Virus record (IMG/VR): IMGVR_UViG_3300030333_005476
Location: 1 to 61,361 of that record
Length of the DNA: 61,361 nt
From: a virus
Reading direction: 5' to 3' (one strand)
Shown piece after piece: positions 22,246-31,600 of the stretch. Positions within the stretch are counted from its first letter, which is position 1. Each line of letters opens with the position of its first letter. The notes beneath the pieces were generated by a model. That model worked only from the letters and a program-made list of their open reading frames with translations, was not told the DNA's origin and ran no database searches. The translations under genes were made by a program, and so were the position numbers.

Positions 22246-22566
22246 ATGGGAAGACCCAAATATAACTCATTTCCAGAGACAGGTTGGCCAGCCCCTTGCT
22301 TAGTAGCTTATAATACTGCTGGCGGGGCCATGATTTCTGCACCAGGCACAGGTAAACACATTCATGTTATAGGCGTTGTATCAAACAACACCGTAGGCCT
22401 TAGAGCGGGCGGCTCGTCTGGCGCAGTTATAATGACTCTTCCGGGTGACGCCGATGGTTTAAGATTTCCGGGAGCAGTAGACATGGGGGAGAATCAGTCT
22501 TTATTTGCTGACTCCAGCGATGATGTTACTGTGTTTTACTATATCCACGATTCAGCCATTAATTAA
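22246..22566 (+). CDS. Putative small virion or head-decoration protein
   Basis: 106-aa protein, almost wholly beta-strand and turn, Gly/Ala-rich (AYNTAGGAMISAPGTGKHIHVIG, GSSGAVIMTLPG), resembling small capsid-decorating or head-fibre proteins. No family match. It has a good GGGGAA site and sits between the acidic small gene and the protease-scaffold gene, which fits a head component (inference). Confidence 0.55.
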   Translation: MGRPKYNSFPETGWPAPCLVAYNTAGGAMISAPGTGKHIHVIGVVSNNTVGLRAGGSSGAVIMTLPGDADGLRFPGAVDMGENQSLFADSSDDVTVFYYIHDSAIN

Positions 22567-22568
22567 TC

Positions 22569-24068
22569 ATGAAATATACAACCATTTTCAGCTCAACAAT
22601 CAAGCCGCTAGTTTCCGAGGAAAAGGACAAGTATTTGGCTATGGCCAGCTTGCTCGAGGTTTCCGATTTTGTTCCAGAACTAGACACGGACACTAATATT
22701 GATCTGCTTCCCATAGCTTTTAACGCTTGTGTTGCTAATAGAGTCAATAAAAACGGCGACGTTATTGATACCGCCACGGCTTTAGAAATTTATAAAAACT
22801 TTATCAATAAACCCATTAACATTGAACATAATAGGCAAAAAGTCATCGGAACTATTCTTTCTGCTGGTTTTAGCGAGTTTGGCACAGACAAGCCACTGAC
22901 TGCGGAAGAGATCAAAGATACCGATAAGCCTTTCAATATTACTTTGGGTGGCGTTGTTTGGAGAATCGTTAATTCTGAGTTATCTGAATTGATCGAAGAG
23001 TCTAATGATCCTACTAGTGAGAACTATCAAGGTATTTCTGCTAGTTGGGAATTAGGTTTTTCTGATTATGATTTAGTTATTTTAGAAGAATACGAGAAAA
23101 ACATCGAGAATGGTAAGACAATTAGTTCTTCAGTGGAAAAAGACGAACTTAAACAGTATTTAAGGAGTCATGGAGGCACTGGATTACTAGACAATGGTAA
23201 ACGCATATACCGAAAGGTTGTGGAGCAAGTAGTTCCGCTCGGAATAGGCCTTACCGAGACTCCTGCGGCTGACGTCAAAGGGGTAGCAATAGACAAGGAA
23301 GAGGATAATGAGCAATATGCTTCTGAATCGCAAGAAACAGAGCCAGAGTGCCCAGAAACTACTTCTCAATCTAGCGAAAACAATGTAAATAATAAAAAAG
23401 ACGTAGTTATGAAAATCACAAGCTTGAAAGACATCAATAACGATACGTTGAAAACGTTGGAGGCTTCTGCTGTCCACGATTTTATCCAGGAAGAATTGAA
23501 GAAAGCATCTGAAGAGTTTGCAGCTGAAAAAGAAGAGAAGGAAACTGCTCTTAAAGCCGCCAACGAAAAAATCGATGATCTCTCTGCTAACTACGATAAA
23601 GTCAAGGATGAGCTTCAAAGCGTTAGCGAAAATCTCAAAACCCTAGAGGATGAGAATGCAGCTAAAGCGGCCGAAGAATTGTTCAATCAACGTATGGCAT
23701 CCTTTGACGAAAAATACGAACTCACCGATGAAGATCGCAAGGTAATTGCTTCCGACATCAAGGAGCTCGACGAAGAAGCCTACTCCGCATATACGGAGAA
23801 AATGGCTGTTCTTCTTAGCGCGAAAGACAAAGAGGCTATTGCCGCTGCTGCCGCCGCCGCTAAAGAAGAGGCCGAAGCTTCTAAAGAAGAGACTACCGAA
23901 GAGGCAGTTGCTTCCGAAGAGGAAACAAACGAAGAAGTAGTAGAAGAAGCTCTAGACAACGCTGAAGTAGAGGCCGACGCAGTCGCCACCACTACTGAGC
24001 CAGAAGAGCAAACTCTTTACGAAAAATATAAAAACGCTTTTAGCGTAGACAATTTTAATATCAATTAA
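22569..24068 (+). CDS. Prohead protease fused to scaffold
   Basis: 499-aa protein. The first ~240 residues are a prohead protease: INKPINIEHN with His87 and YQGISASWE with Ser157/Ser159 are the likely catalytic His and Ser. The next ~250 residues are a long acidic coiled-coil scaffold (KKASEEFAAEKEEKET... and an Ala-rich AAAAAAAKEEAEA segment). An internal in-frame ATG at 23409 (MKITSLKDIN) marks the domain border, so a separate scaffold could be made from the same gene as in lambda C/Nu3, though its ribosome site is weak. Followed by decoration and capsid genes. Confidence 0.75.
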   Translation: MKYTTIFSSTIKPLVSEEKDKYLAMASLLEVSDFVPELDTDTNIDLLPIAFNACVANRVNKNGDVIDTATALEIYKNFINKPINIEHNRQKVIGTILSAGFSEFGTDKPLTAEEIKDTDKPFNITLGGVVWRIVNSELSELIEESNDPTSENYQGISASWELGFSDYDLVILEEYEKNIENGKTISSSVEKDELKQYLRSHGGTGLLDNGKRIYRKVVEQVVPLGIGLTETPAADVKGVAIDKEEDNEQYASESQETEPECPETTSQSSENNVNNKKDVVMKITSLKDINNDTLKTLEASAVHDFIQEELKKASEEFAAEKEEKETALKAANEKIDDLSANYDKVKDELQSVSENLKTLEDENAAKAAEELFNQRMASFDEKYELTDEDRKVIASDIKELDEEAYSAYTEKMAVLLSAKDKEAIAAAAAAAKEEAEASKEETTEEAVASEEETNEEVVEEALDNAEVEADAVATTTEPEEQTLYEKYKNAFSVDNFNIN

Positions 24069-24086
24069 ATAAATTAGGAGAAAATT

Positions 24087-24644
24087 ATGTCAGACTTAAG
24101 AACATTCAGACAATATGATGAACATGACGTGATTAACCTATTTGCTTGGAGCGGGACTACCAGTACGGCTGGTGTGCTTTTGCAAGCGGGTAAGTTGGTT
24201 AAAGTCAATACTGGCTTTTCCGCTGGCAATGAGCCCGTCGACTTAGATGCCGACGCAGGAAATGCATATGGAAACACCCTATCGGAGTCGTGGAAGCTTA
24301 CCGCTAACGTAGCTCTTACCGGAGAAGGCGATGCCCCTCTCGGTATGGCCCTCGTTGCTGTACGTGACTTGGACGAGAATGGAGAGAAACTTCTCTACAA
24401 TCCTCGCAAGGCTGCTGAAATGGGAGTGGTAATTCCGGGGCAATCGGTTCCGATTCTATCTCGTGGATTAGTAATGGTTAAGAGCGATCACGCTACTTGG
24501 GCACCCGCCGCTGGCGGAGCAGTTTATGCTGGCCTGAATGGTGAGCTTACTTCAAGTAACGCTAACAGTGTTATTGAAATCGGTACAGCTCTTGGAACAA
24601 AAGACAGCAATGGCTATGCCCTTGTTAAACTAGAAATGGGTTAA
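24087..24644 (+). CDS. Probable head decoration protein
   Basis: 185-aa beta-rich protein starting MSDLRTFRQYDEHDV. Its position between scaffold and major capsid, strong ribosome site (AGGAGA) and optimised-looking codons suggest high expression, as for capsid-stabilising decoration proteins. The region SDHATWAPAAGGAVYAGLNGEL looks like the cap of such a fold. No explicit family motif, so the call is contextual. Confidence 0.6.
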   Translation: MSDLRTFRQYDEHDVINLFAWSGTTSTAGVLLQAGKLVKVNTGFSAGNEPVDLDADAGNAYGNTLSESWKLTANVALTGEGDAPLGMALVAVRDLDENGEKLLYNPRKAAEMGVVIPGQSVPILSRGLVMVKSDHATWAPAAGGAVYAGLNGELTSSNANSVIEIGTALGTKDSNGYALVKLEMG

Positions 24645-24663
24645 TCCATAGGAGAAATTAAAT

Positions 24664-25776
24664 ATGAAACTTAAATTAAAAAATACAGAAGAGCAAGTGG
24701 AACTGATCCGCGCAATGGGCTCTAGAGACGGCCAGGTTTCGGCCGAAGCGTCTCAGGCCTTCGCCGCCTTTATCGGTCCCGTGGTGCAAAAAGTATTACT
24801 TCACGCTGGAAGTTCTGGCGTACTATATTCCGATCTGGAATATGATGAAGATGACAACCCGAGCATTCCTCTAGACCTTTGGTATGACCAAGGCGTTGAC
24901 CATGTTCAAGTATGGTCTCAAAATATCGCTGGTGGTCTTCCCACCTCAGAGGTCACTGGTCTTGCCGAAATGAAAATTGCGACTTATCGCCTTGACAGCG
25001 CTGTTAGCTGGTTGAAGCGTTATGCTCGTAAGGCTCGTTTGGACATCATTTCAAAGGCCATCGAAAGAATGTCTAATGAGGTGCTCATCAAGCAAGAGCG
25101 TAACGCTTGGGCCGTATTGCTCAAAGCGCTCGCTGAAGCAAGCACAAACAGCAACAAACACGTTATTGCTGCTGGTAACGCTAACGAGTTCATTCCTCAT
25201 GATCTCAACAGACTGATGACTCACATCAAACGCATCAACACCGACTTCCAAGGTGGTACTCCTGACGGCTTGACCGCCAAAGGGCTGACCGACTTGTTCA
25301 TGAGTCCTGAGATGATGCAGCAGGTGAGAGCATTTGCTTACCACGCTGTTAACGCACAGCAAGGTAGTGCTAATATCGGCACTGGCCCAATCACGCTTCC
25401 TGATAACGTTCGTAACGATATTTGGAACTCTGGCGGCATGGCTTCGCTTTACGGCGTAACTCTCCATGAGTTGCTGGAGCTTGGCACTGGTAAGAAGTAC
25501 AACACTCTGTTCGGCACCTTCACCGCCGCTAACAGCATTCTGGGTCCGAGCGGATCAAACTTCGCTCAGGCTACTGAAGAGCTTATGCTTGGTGTAGACC
25601 TCTCCAGAGAGTCTCTCGTACGTCCTGTTGCTCGTGAGCATGAGAGCGGTGGAACATTCACTGTTCTTCCCGACGACCAGTTCGTTGCTCGTGCTGAGAA
25701 GCAAGGCTTCTACGGCTATCTCGAAGAGGGCCGTGTTTGCTTGGATTCCCGCGCTTTGGTCGGTATCACCGTCTAA
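24664..25776 (+). CDS. Major capsid protein (HK97 fold)
   Basis: 370-aa major capsid candidate. Length, position after scaffold and decoration genes, strong AGGAGA ribosome site and a distinct codon preference (many GCT, CGT, AAC) point to the most expressed protein. Segments such as the long helix IISKAIERMSNEVLIKQERNAWAVL (spine helix) and the C-terminal beta strands fit the HK97 fold. The transcription unit is closed by a strong intrinsic terminator. Confidence 0.82.
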   Translation: MKLKLKNTEEQVELIRAMGSRDGQVSAEASQAFAAFIGPVVQKVLLHAGSSGVLYSDLEYDEDDNPSIPLDLWYDQGVDHVQVWSQNIAGGLPTSEVTGLAEMKIATYRLDSAVSWLKRYARKARLDIISKAIERMSNEVLIKQERNAWAVLLKALAEASTNSNKHVIAAGNANEFIPHDLNRLMTHIKRINTDFQGGTPDGLTAKGLTDLFMSPEMMQQVRAFAYHAVNAQQGSANIGTGPITLPDNVRNDIWNSGGMASLYGVTLHELLELGTGKKYNTLFGTFTAANSILGPSGSNFAQATEELMLGVDLSRESLVRPVAREHESGGTFTVLPDDQFVARAEKQGFYGYLEEGRVCLDSRALVGITV

Positions 25777-25805
25777 TTGCAGGAATAGCAAATTATTCAC
25801 TACAG

Positions 25806-25830
25806 CCCCCTCCTTTGGAGGGGGTTTTTT
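25806..25830 (+). terminator. Strong intrinsic terminator after capsid gene
   Basis: CCCCCTCC (25806-25813), loop TTT, GGAGGGGG (25817-25824), then six T. Perfect 8-bp stem. Confidence 0.92.
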
Positions 25831-25841
25831 AGTATCTTTAC

Positions 25842-25847
25842 GTGTAA
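25842..25847 (+). promoter_or_regulatory. GTGTAA box before gene 25880
   Basis: TACGTGTAAACA starts 11 bases after the T-run of the capsid terminator and 32 bases upstream of the next ATG. Confidence 0.5.
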
Positions 25848-25879
25848 ACACATAATATATAGGTACAAGGTATCAGCAT

Positions 25880-28093
25880 ATGGCAAAAGGACACAAATAC
25901 ATGAGGAGAGAGACTCACGACCAATACTCTCTTCGCAGGGGTGACATGCTCCCTATTACGGAAGATGGCGGTATCCCCGTATATATATCAAAAGATGGCA
26001 AAGTTCATGCCAAAGGTTTCGTAGACACTAATGATAATTTTGAATTTTATTCCCAAAATAATCAATTTAAAGTATTAACAGAAGACCCTGTACAAAATTA
26101 CTCAAACGAACACATTTTTACCAAAACTGACAATAAAATATTCAGCACAGAATCTTACGAAGTTTTAGCTGGAGCTTTTCAAAACATCTACTTTCCGTTA
26201 GCTCCTTACAGCAATGAAGAGCCTCCCGCTCATCACAAAAAATATAATTTACTAAATAAAAAAACTAAAACGAGCATTAAATCGTTTACTACTTCTTACT
26301 CTAATCCAGTAGCTTTTCAGTTTAAGTTTACTGGGGATGGAAACGTACATTCGGAGCCCTTGGTTCAGTCGGCTTGGTATGGACCTTTTAATCAAGACGT
26401 ATACATTGATTCTGATTTAATGGTTACTAGCGTCAATGACCTCATAATAATTAAAAGCGGCCAGCTCAATAAGCAGCCTATGACGCCCACCATAAACAAC
26501 GTGCAAAAAGTAAATTTTACTTCGGGTGCATCTGGACACGTTTATATAGAAACTCCTTCTTCGCCTGATCACGTTTATGACGCGACTCTAAATCAAAATT
26601 TCGATACAAAGTTTTTTAAATTCAAGAATAAAGACAACGTCAATAGGGTTCAGGAAACGTCTCCTGCGCCCAGAGCTTCTGGAGCAATAGGCATATTAAA
26701 AAATGGGGTATTTGTTAATTCGCCTAGAGATTCTGTTAGCTTTAGTGGGTTAAATGTTTGGCACTTTGACTCTGTATACGAAGGCGATTTGGACGATTGC
26801 AATGGGCAAATAGAGCCAGATAATTTGATGGATAATTATAACTGTTATAATTACAAAGCTTTGCCCAAGTGCCTTTGCGATATTCACGATGATCAAAACC
26901 ACTCTCCGCTTTTAGGGTTTGCCAAAGATGGCTTTCCGATTTATGGTCCTTACGGTTACTCTGAATCCTTTAATCCATCGAGTCAAATTAAAAGGCTTGA
27001 TACTAGCTATAGATTAAAGCAGTCCGCGTCCAGATTGCAAGGCCCAGATTTTTCTAATTATGCGTCAGGCACTTTCGTGCAAGATTATGAATACGTTTCT
27101 AATCTAGGTGATCTAGATGACCATAATGGAAGAAGCTGCGTGACTCCGGAGTTTCCAAACGGGACGTATGCTTATTTTACAACTATGACCAGCGGTTACC
27201 AACCGGCTTATCCATATGTTATTGGAGATACTTATTACGGAAAAGTCAGTGGGGATCAAGGGTACAACGGAAGCGTAACTGAATCGCCGTTATACTATAG
27301 GGGTTATTATTCTAATAGAAGCGATATGCTTAACCTGTATACTGACCCGCAAATAAACGTATGGAATGTATATGGAGATACAAATCTATTGAGCGCGGGG
27401 CTAAGAAGCGAAAAGATAATATTTGTTTCACCGCACGTAATCATGCAGGACACGGGGGTATTCCTGTACACTGGAAAAGAGCAGTATTATAAAACGGTAA
27501 ATGGAGCTCAACAACCCGCCACTTATTCTGGCAACCTAAGGATGGCTACGGGCAATGGGGACTTCTTGGTTAGAAAAGAATCTTACAGTTATCCAACATC
27601 CATGAATTGTAAACTGATGGAAAATAACCCTTTATCTGGCGGGATGAATTTCCTTTACGAAGATGTTGACACTGATACCAGTTTAATGTCTAACTCGCCC
27701 TCCACCGTTACTGGAACACATTTTTATTCTCAATACGCAACGCACAAAAAAGTAAAAAATAAAGTTTACTCAGGCGTATGGAAAGGGGTCATTCCCGCTG
27801 GAACACCTTTTAAAGTAGAGAACTGGGCGTTCAATGGGGAGATGATGGGATACGATGGAAAATTAAAAGTGAGGCCAGTCGACCCTCACCCCCTTACAAG
27901 CGGAAACATTATAACTTTGTACGCAAAAGTAACGGGTATAGGAGAAACGTATGACGAAGCGTATTCAGATGCTATGGCAATTTCAAGAGACGAAATTAAT
28001 AAAAAGTTAAATACATTATTGGTTAATAGTGGAGTTAAAAATAAAAACTCAAGGATGAGAGCTTGGGAAAATCTTAAGGAGATTTCAAAATGA
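25880..28093 (+). CDS. Virion protein with YHYH-type domain
   Basis: 737-aa structural protein. Residues about 303-455 resemble the YHYH domain: a first DDCNG, then LLGFAKDGFPIYGPYG, later LGDLDDHNGR, GTYAYF and YPYVIGDTYYG. The classical YHYH tetrad is here YAYF, so the core motif is altered. The C-terminus (AKVTGIGETYDEAYSDA) resembles a strand-helix unit that also appears in the giant protein encoded next. The 4-base overlap with 28090 (ATGA) indicates coupling. Probably an adhesion or decoration component. Confidence 0.6.
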   Translation: MAKGHKYMRRETHDQYSLRRGDMLPITEDGGIPVYISKDGKVHAKGFVDTNDNFEFYSQNNQFKVLTEDPVQNYSNEHIFTKTDNKIFSTESYEVLAGAFQNIYFPLAPYSNEEPPAHHKKYNLLNKKTKTSIKSFTTSYSNPVAFQFKFTGDGNVHSEPLVQSAWYGPFNQDVYIDSDLMVTSVNDLIIIKSGQLNKQPMTPTINNVQKVNFTSGASGHVYIETPSSPDHVYDATLNQNFDTKFFKFKNKDNVNRVQETSPAPRASGAIGILKNGVFVNSPRDSVSFSGLNVWHFDSVYEGDLDDCNGQIEPDNLMDNYNCYNYKALPKCLCDIHDDQNHSPLLGFAKDGFPIYGPYGYSESFNPSSQIKRLDTSYRLKQSASRLQGPDFSNYASGTFVQDYEYVSNLGDLDDHNGRSCVTPEFPNGTYAYFTTMTSGYQPAYPYVIGDTYYGKVSGDQGYNGSVTESPLYYRGYYSNRSDMLNLYTDPQINVWNVYGDTNLLSAGLRSEKIIFVSPHVIMQDTGVFLYTGKEQYYKTVNGAQQPATYSGNLRMATGNGDFLVRKESYSYPTSMNCKLMENNPLSGGMNFLYEDVDTDTSLMSNSPSTVTGTHFYSQYATHKKVKNKVYSGVWKGVIPAGTPFKVENWAFNGEMMGYDGKLKVRPVDPHPLTSGNIITLYAKVTGIGETYDEAYSDAMAISRDEINKKLNTLLVNSGVKNKNSRMRAWENLKEISK

Positions 28094-28635
28094 TAAACAA
28101 GTATCATACTTATAGAAATTATTACAAATACAAAGCTTACGTATATAATGTACCCAATTCTTTTAATAGGTTGGGCATGGACGTGTACCCAAGGTACTTC
28201 GTTAGGCCTGTGACTTTATTGGAGGTTATGGCCTATTCCCGCTCCCCTAAAAGCGTCGACGATGGGTTCGATAAGGATATCGAGTCCGGTCTGTACCTTA
28301 AAAATAGATTGGAAATTAACGACACAATCCCCTACGAAGAAATAGAAATTCAATTTGAATTTATAAAAACTAACCCACCTTTTTGGTTCTCTAGTCAAGA
28401 GACTTATGCCGAATTTGCTCAGACAAATATGAATAGAACTTTACAAGCAGAATATGAAAATATGTATGTTTCAGCCGCCTCGAAAATCGTGGTGGTTGAT
28501 GCAGGAACAAACTCAGAAATACCAGTCGATCACAGTTATAAAGAAGTAACGCAATGGACAACAAGAGAATTCAGAAAGCCAGTAGCTCAGGCATGGCCAA
28601 TAGAAAAAGGTGTAATCATATCTAAGGTGAATTAA
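28090..28635 (+). CDS. Hypothetical structural protein (181 aa)
   Basis: 181-aa Tyr-rich protein (YHTYRNYYKYKAYVYN near the start) with mixed alpha/beta character and no recognised family. It starts at an ATGA overlap with the preceding virion gene and ends one codon boundary before the giant gene, so all three are probably one unit. A GTGTAA sequence occurs inside its 3' end. Confidence 0.6.
   Translation: MINKYHTYRNYYKYKAYVYNVPNSFNRLGMDVYPRYFVRPVTLLEVMAYSRSPKSVDDGFDKDIESGLYLKNRLEINDTIPYEEIEIQFEFIKTNPPFWFSSQETYAEFAQTNMNRTLQAEYENMYVSAASKIVVVDAGTNSEIPVDHSYKEVTQWTTREFRKPVAQAWPIEKGVIISKVN
28610..28615 (+). promoter_or_regulatory. GTGTAA sequence upstream of giant gene
   Basis: AGGTGTAATCAT lies within the end of 28090-28635, 20 bases before the ATG at 28636. 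The spacing fits the set, but being inside a gene it could be chance. Confidence 0.3.
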
Positions 28636-31600
28636 ATGGCAGGAATCGTAATACAATCAATGGGGCCTTTAACCGCCGCCCAATTAAATGAAAGACCTCA
28701 GGGTAAGGCCTTTCAGGCCAGCGCCCAAGGCTCGGGCCAAGTCATAAAAGATTATCACCTCTTGGACCCTGATAGCGTATGGTGGAGAACTGTTCACCCA
28801 GATGAAGGGGTTGTCATTTTTGGTCCAGAGATAATTAATGGAAAATTTGATTTAACTTCTGAGACTGTGTTACAACGCAGTAGACTTGCTGGAAATAACC
28901 TTAAAATTTCCCCAGCGGAAGCAAAGGCAGTTTTTGGGCTACTAATCGATCCGGATAATCCCAATGAAAAATTACATGAGAGCATCATGGGTGCCAGCAA
29001 GTTTAAACATAGCTCTTTTGTAGAAAAGTGGAGAGGCGTTGCCGCCACGGAAATCGCCAACCCCTTTAAGCAAAGATTTGATTATTCTTCCATGCAGAGA
29101 TTTCTTGGTCACGCAGTCAAGTATTACGCCGCTGCAAGCACTTTAAATTATTTAAAAGAGGCCGAAAACGCTAGGGCAGAAGCTATACAACAATGGGAGA
29201 CCGCCAACAGCGCATATTTAAGTAGCGGTGAGGGCGCAAGAAATACCGCTTGGGTAACTGAGTATAACGCTCAATTTCTCACTCAAGGCACCACAACATA
29301 TCAAGAGCTCATACCAGGTTGCCCCTACCCTTGGTGGAGCGGATGTTATCGAGACGTCACCGTCGCAAACGGAATGTATGGCTCCGCTTTGTCGGACCCG
29401 TGGCAAACTACAACTGACCCCGATTCATTAACAAGTCTTCAGAATCTTATTTCTAGAACTTTGTGGGAAAACGAACCCAGAGTAATAGCTCAGCTTGGGG
29501 AGTTTGATCCTAATTCTAACTTTAGAATGATCGCTTGGGATGAGGGTTTGAATAATTACGCTAGTTATTTAAACGAGCAGGGTGGAGCGGCAAACTGGCA
29601 GAGCTTGAGCTCCGCCAACAGCTTTTGGGACGTAGGAAACTTTAGAAATGAACAACTAAATCCTGGAGCCAGACCTGAAAACTTATCATTTGCAACATCA
29701 AAAAAATTCTTAAAAGGATTTTTAATAATGGGCGCATGCCTAGCGGGCATAGGCGTACTCGCTAGGGTATGGGGTAAAATAAGAGAAGATGCCAATAGCA
29801 CTTTTAATGCAAACGGCTTTGAGTCGAGCGAGTCGTGGAGTCATCATACCAGTAGAGTTTTAGCGCATACCATAGGTCAATCTACATTGACTACTTGGAT
29901 TAAAAACTTGATTCAAGATCATGACCCTACTCAATTTGCTTTAAACGCGTATCAGGGCGGCAAAGACGTTGTCGAAAAATGCAAAAATATTATACAAAGC
30001 CTGTTGACCTCTGGGCGACGTGACGTTGGCGGAGACTTTATAACGAGTGATTATAGATTAATTGATTCGACATATGAGTACACCCTTGGCGGACAAGGCG
30101 CGCTTCTAGCCACTACTAATACAATAGGTGTTAATGTTACATTAACGAACTCAAAAGTCCTTGTCTTAAAAGCTAGCAAGGTTGAAGACGTGGTGAAAGA
30201 ATATTTCAAGGATTTACCTGTCACAGCGCAGAACTGGCGACAAAAAGTAAACGCTAAGATGCACGAACAATTTTACTCTAGCGCCAAACGTGATGCAATT
30301 CTTTCTCTTGCTGAAGTGGGCGTTCCTGGCACTGGAGCCTTCAAAATTGTAATTCAAGATGGTGGAAACGGTTATCCTTATGGAAGGGAGAGGCTAGGGG
30401 TAAATGAGCACGGTTATTATATTTTCACTTTTGATCCCGCCACCAATAGGGTATTGATAACAGGCGTTTCTGATCTCAAGTACGGCTTGGCGGTGAAGCC
30501 AGACTTTCTTGACGAACGGCAATTTTTAACTGGTAGATTTTATAAGATATCTCATGGCGTACTTTTGGAAAACTTTAAAGAGCTTAGATCAAGCTTGAGT
30601 CAAATATCTAATATCATCAAAACCAAGAAAAGCACCGCTTCTAAACTCAATGCAAAATTAGTGGCACAACAACAACAGAATGCCAAGAGTATTTATTGGA
30701 ACACGCCGGTTGAATTACCTCATAATTATAAAACCGCAAACCAGTTTAAACACTTAAACTTAAAAACATATTTAGATAGCGACGGAAACCTTTCCCATAT
30801 CCCAAGCAACAACAAACCACACCAAGTTTGGGGAGTTGAACTCATTGAAGTTACTAAACAAAACGAAAAGACTCAAGCGTGGGAGGAGCACAAAAATAAA
30901 GAGGGTCAATTCGAAATTCCAGACGGGCAAGTACCACTAAAACAAGTGGCAGAATTTAACAATGGAACCACTTACGCTACAGCCCCTAATGTTGAAGACG
31001 TGGCTTGGGTTGGGTATCTAAACGGAGGGAGTCGCCATTTCAATTCACCACGTAACCCAGCCTTTAATATACTTCCGAATTCACCAACAAATGAAGCTCA
31101 GAAAGGTATAGCCAAAGAAGTTTTATTCGAAAAAACTATTGTACGAGGACGAGACAGAGGCACATACAGAGCTAAAATAAAGTTTTGGGGTTGGGGGAGT
31201 ATATTTGTTGCCCCTGCGGACGCTGCGGCCGGTGTTGCGGATTCTTTGCTTTACGAAAATAGACTAAGTGATCATTATAAGCTGGCTCATTTTTACGACA
31301 CTATATGCAAAAAGCTAGATGCAGAAATATACAAAGCTTGTTCGGTTATAAATAGAAAATTTCAAAACCATACTGGCGGCTCAAAATTTGGTACGCTTAT
31401 ACCAACGTTTTCGGCTGCAATAAATAATTACGGAATGCTTCAGCGCGCCTTTGTTGATACTCGAGGGTGGGACCTTAATAACGCAAAGAAAGAGGAAGGC
31501 GATCACCAAGACGGGGGAGAAAACCTTAAGGGCCACGGAGATTTTACCGCTAATCATTTTCACGCAACCAACACCAAAACATTCAAGCTTAACATGGGAG

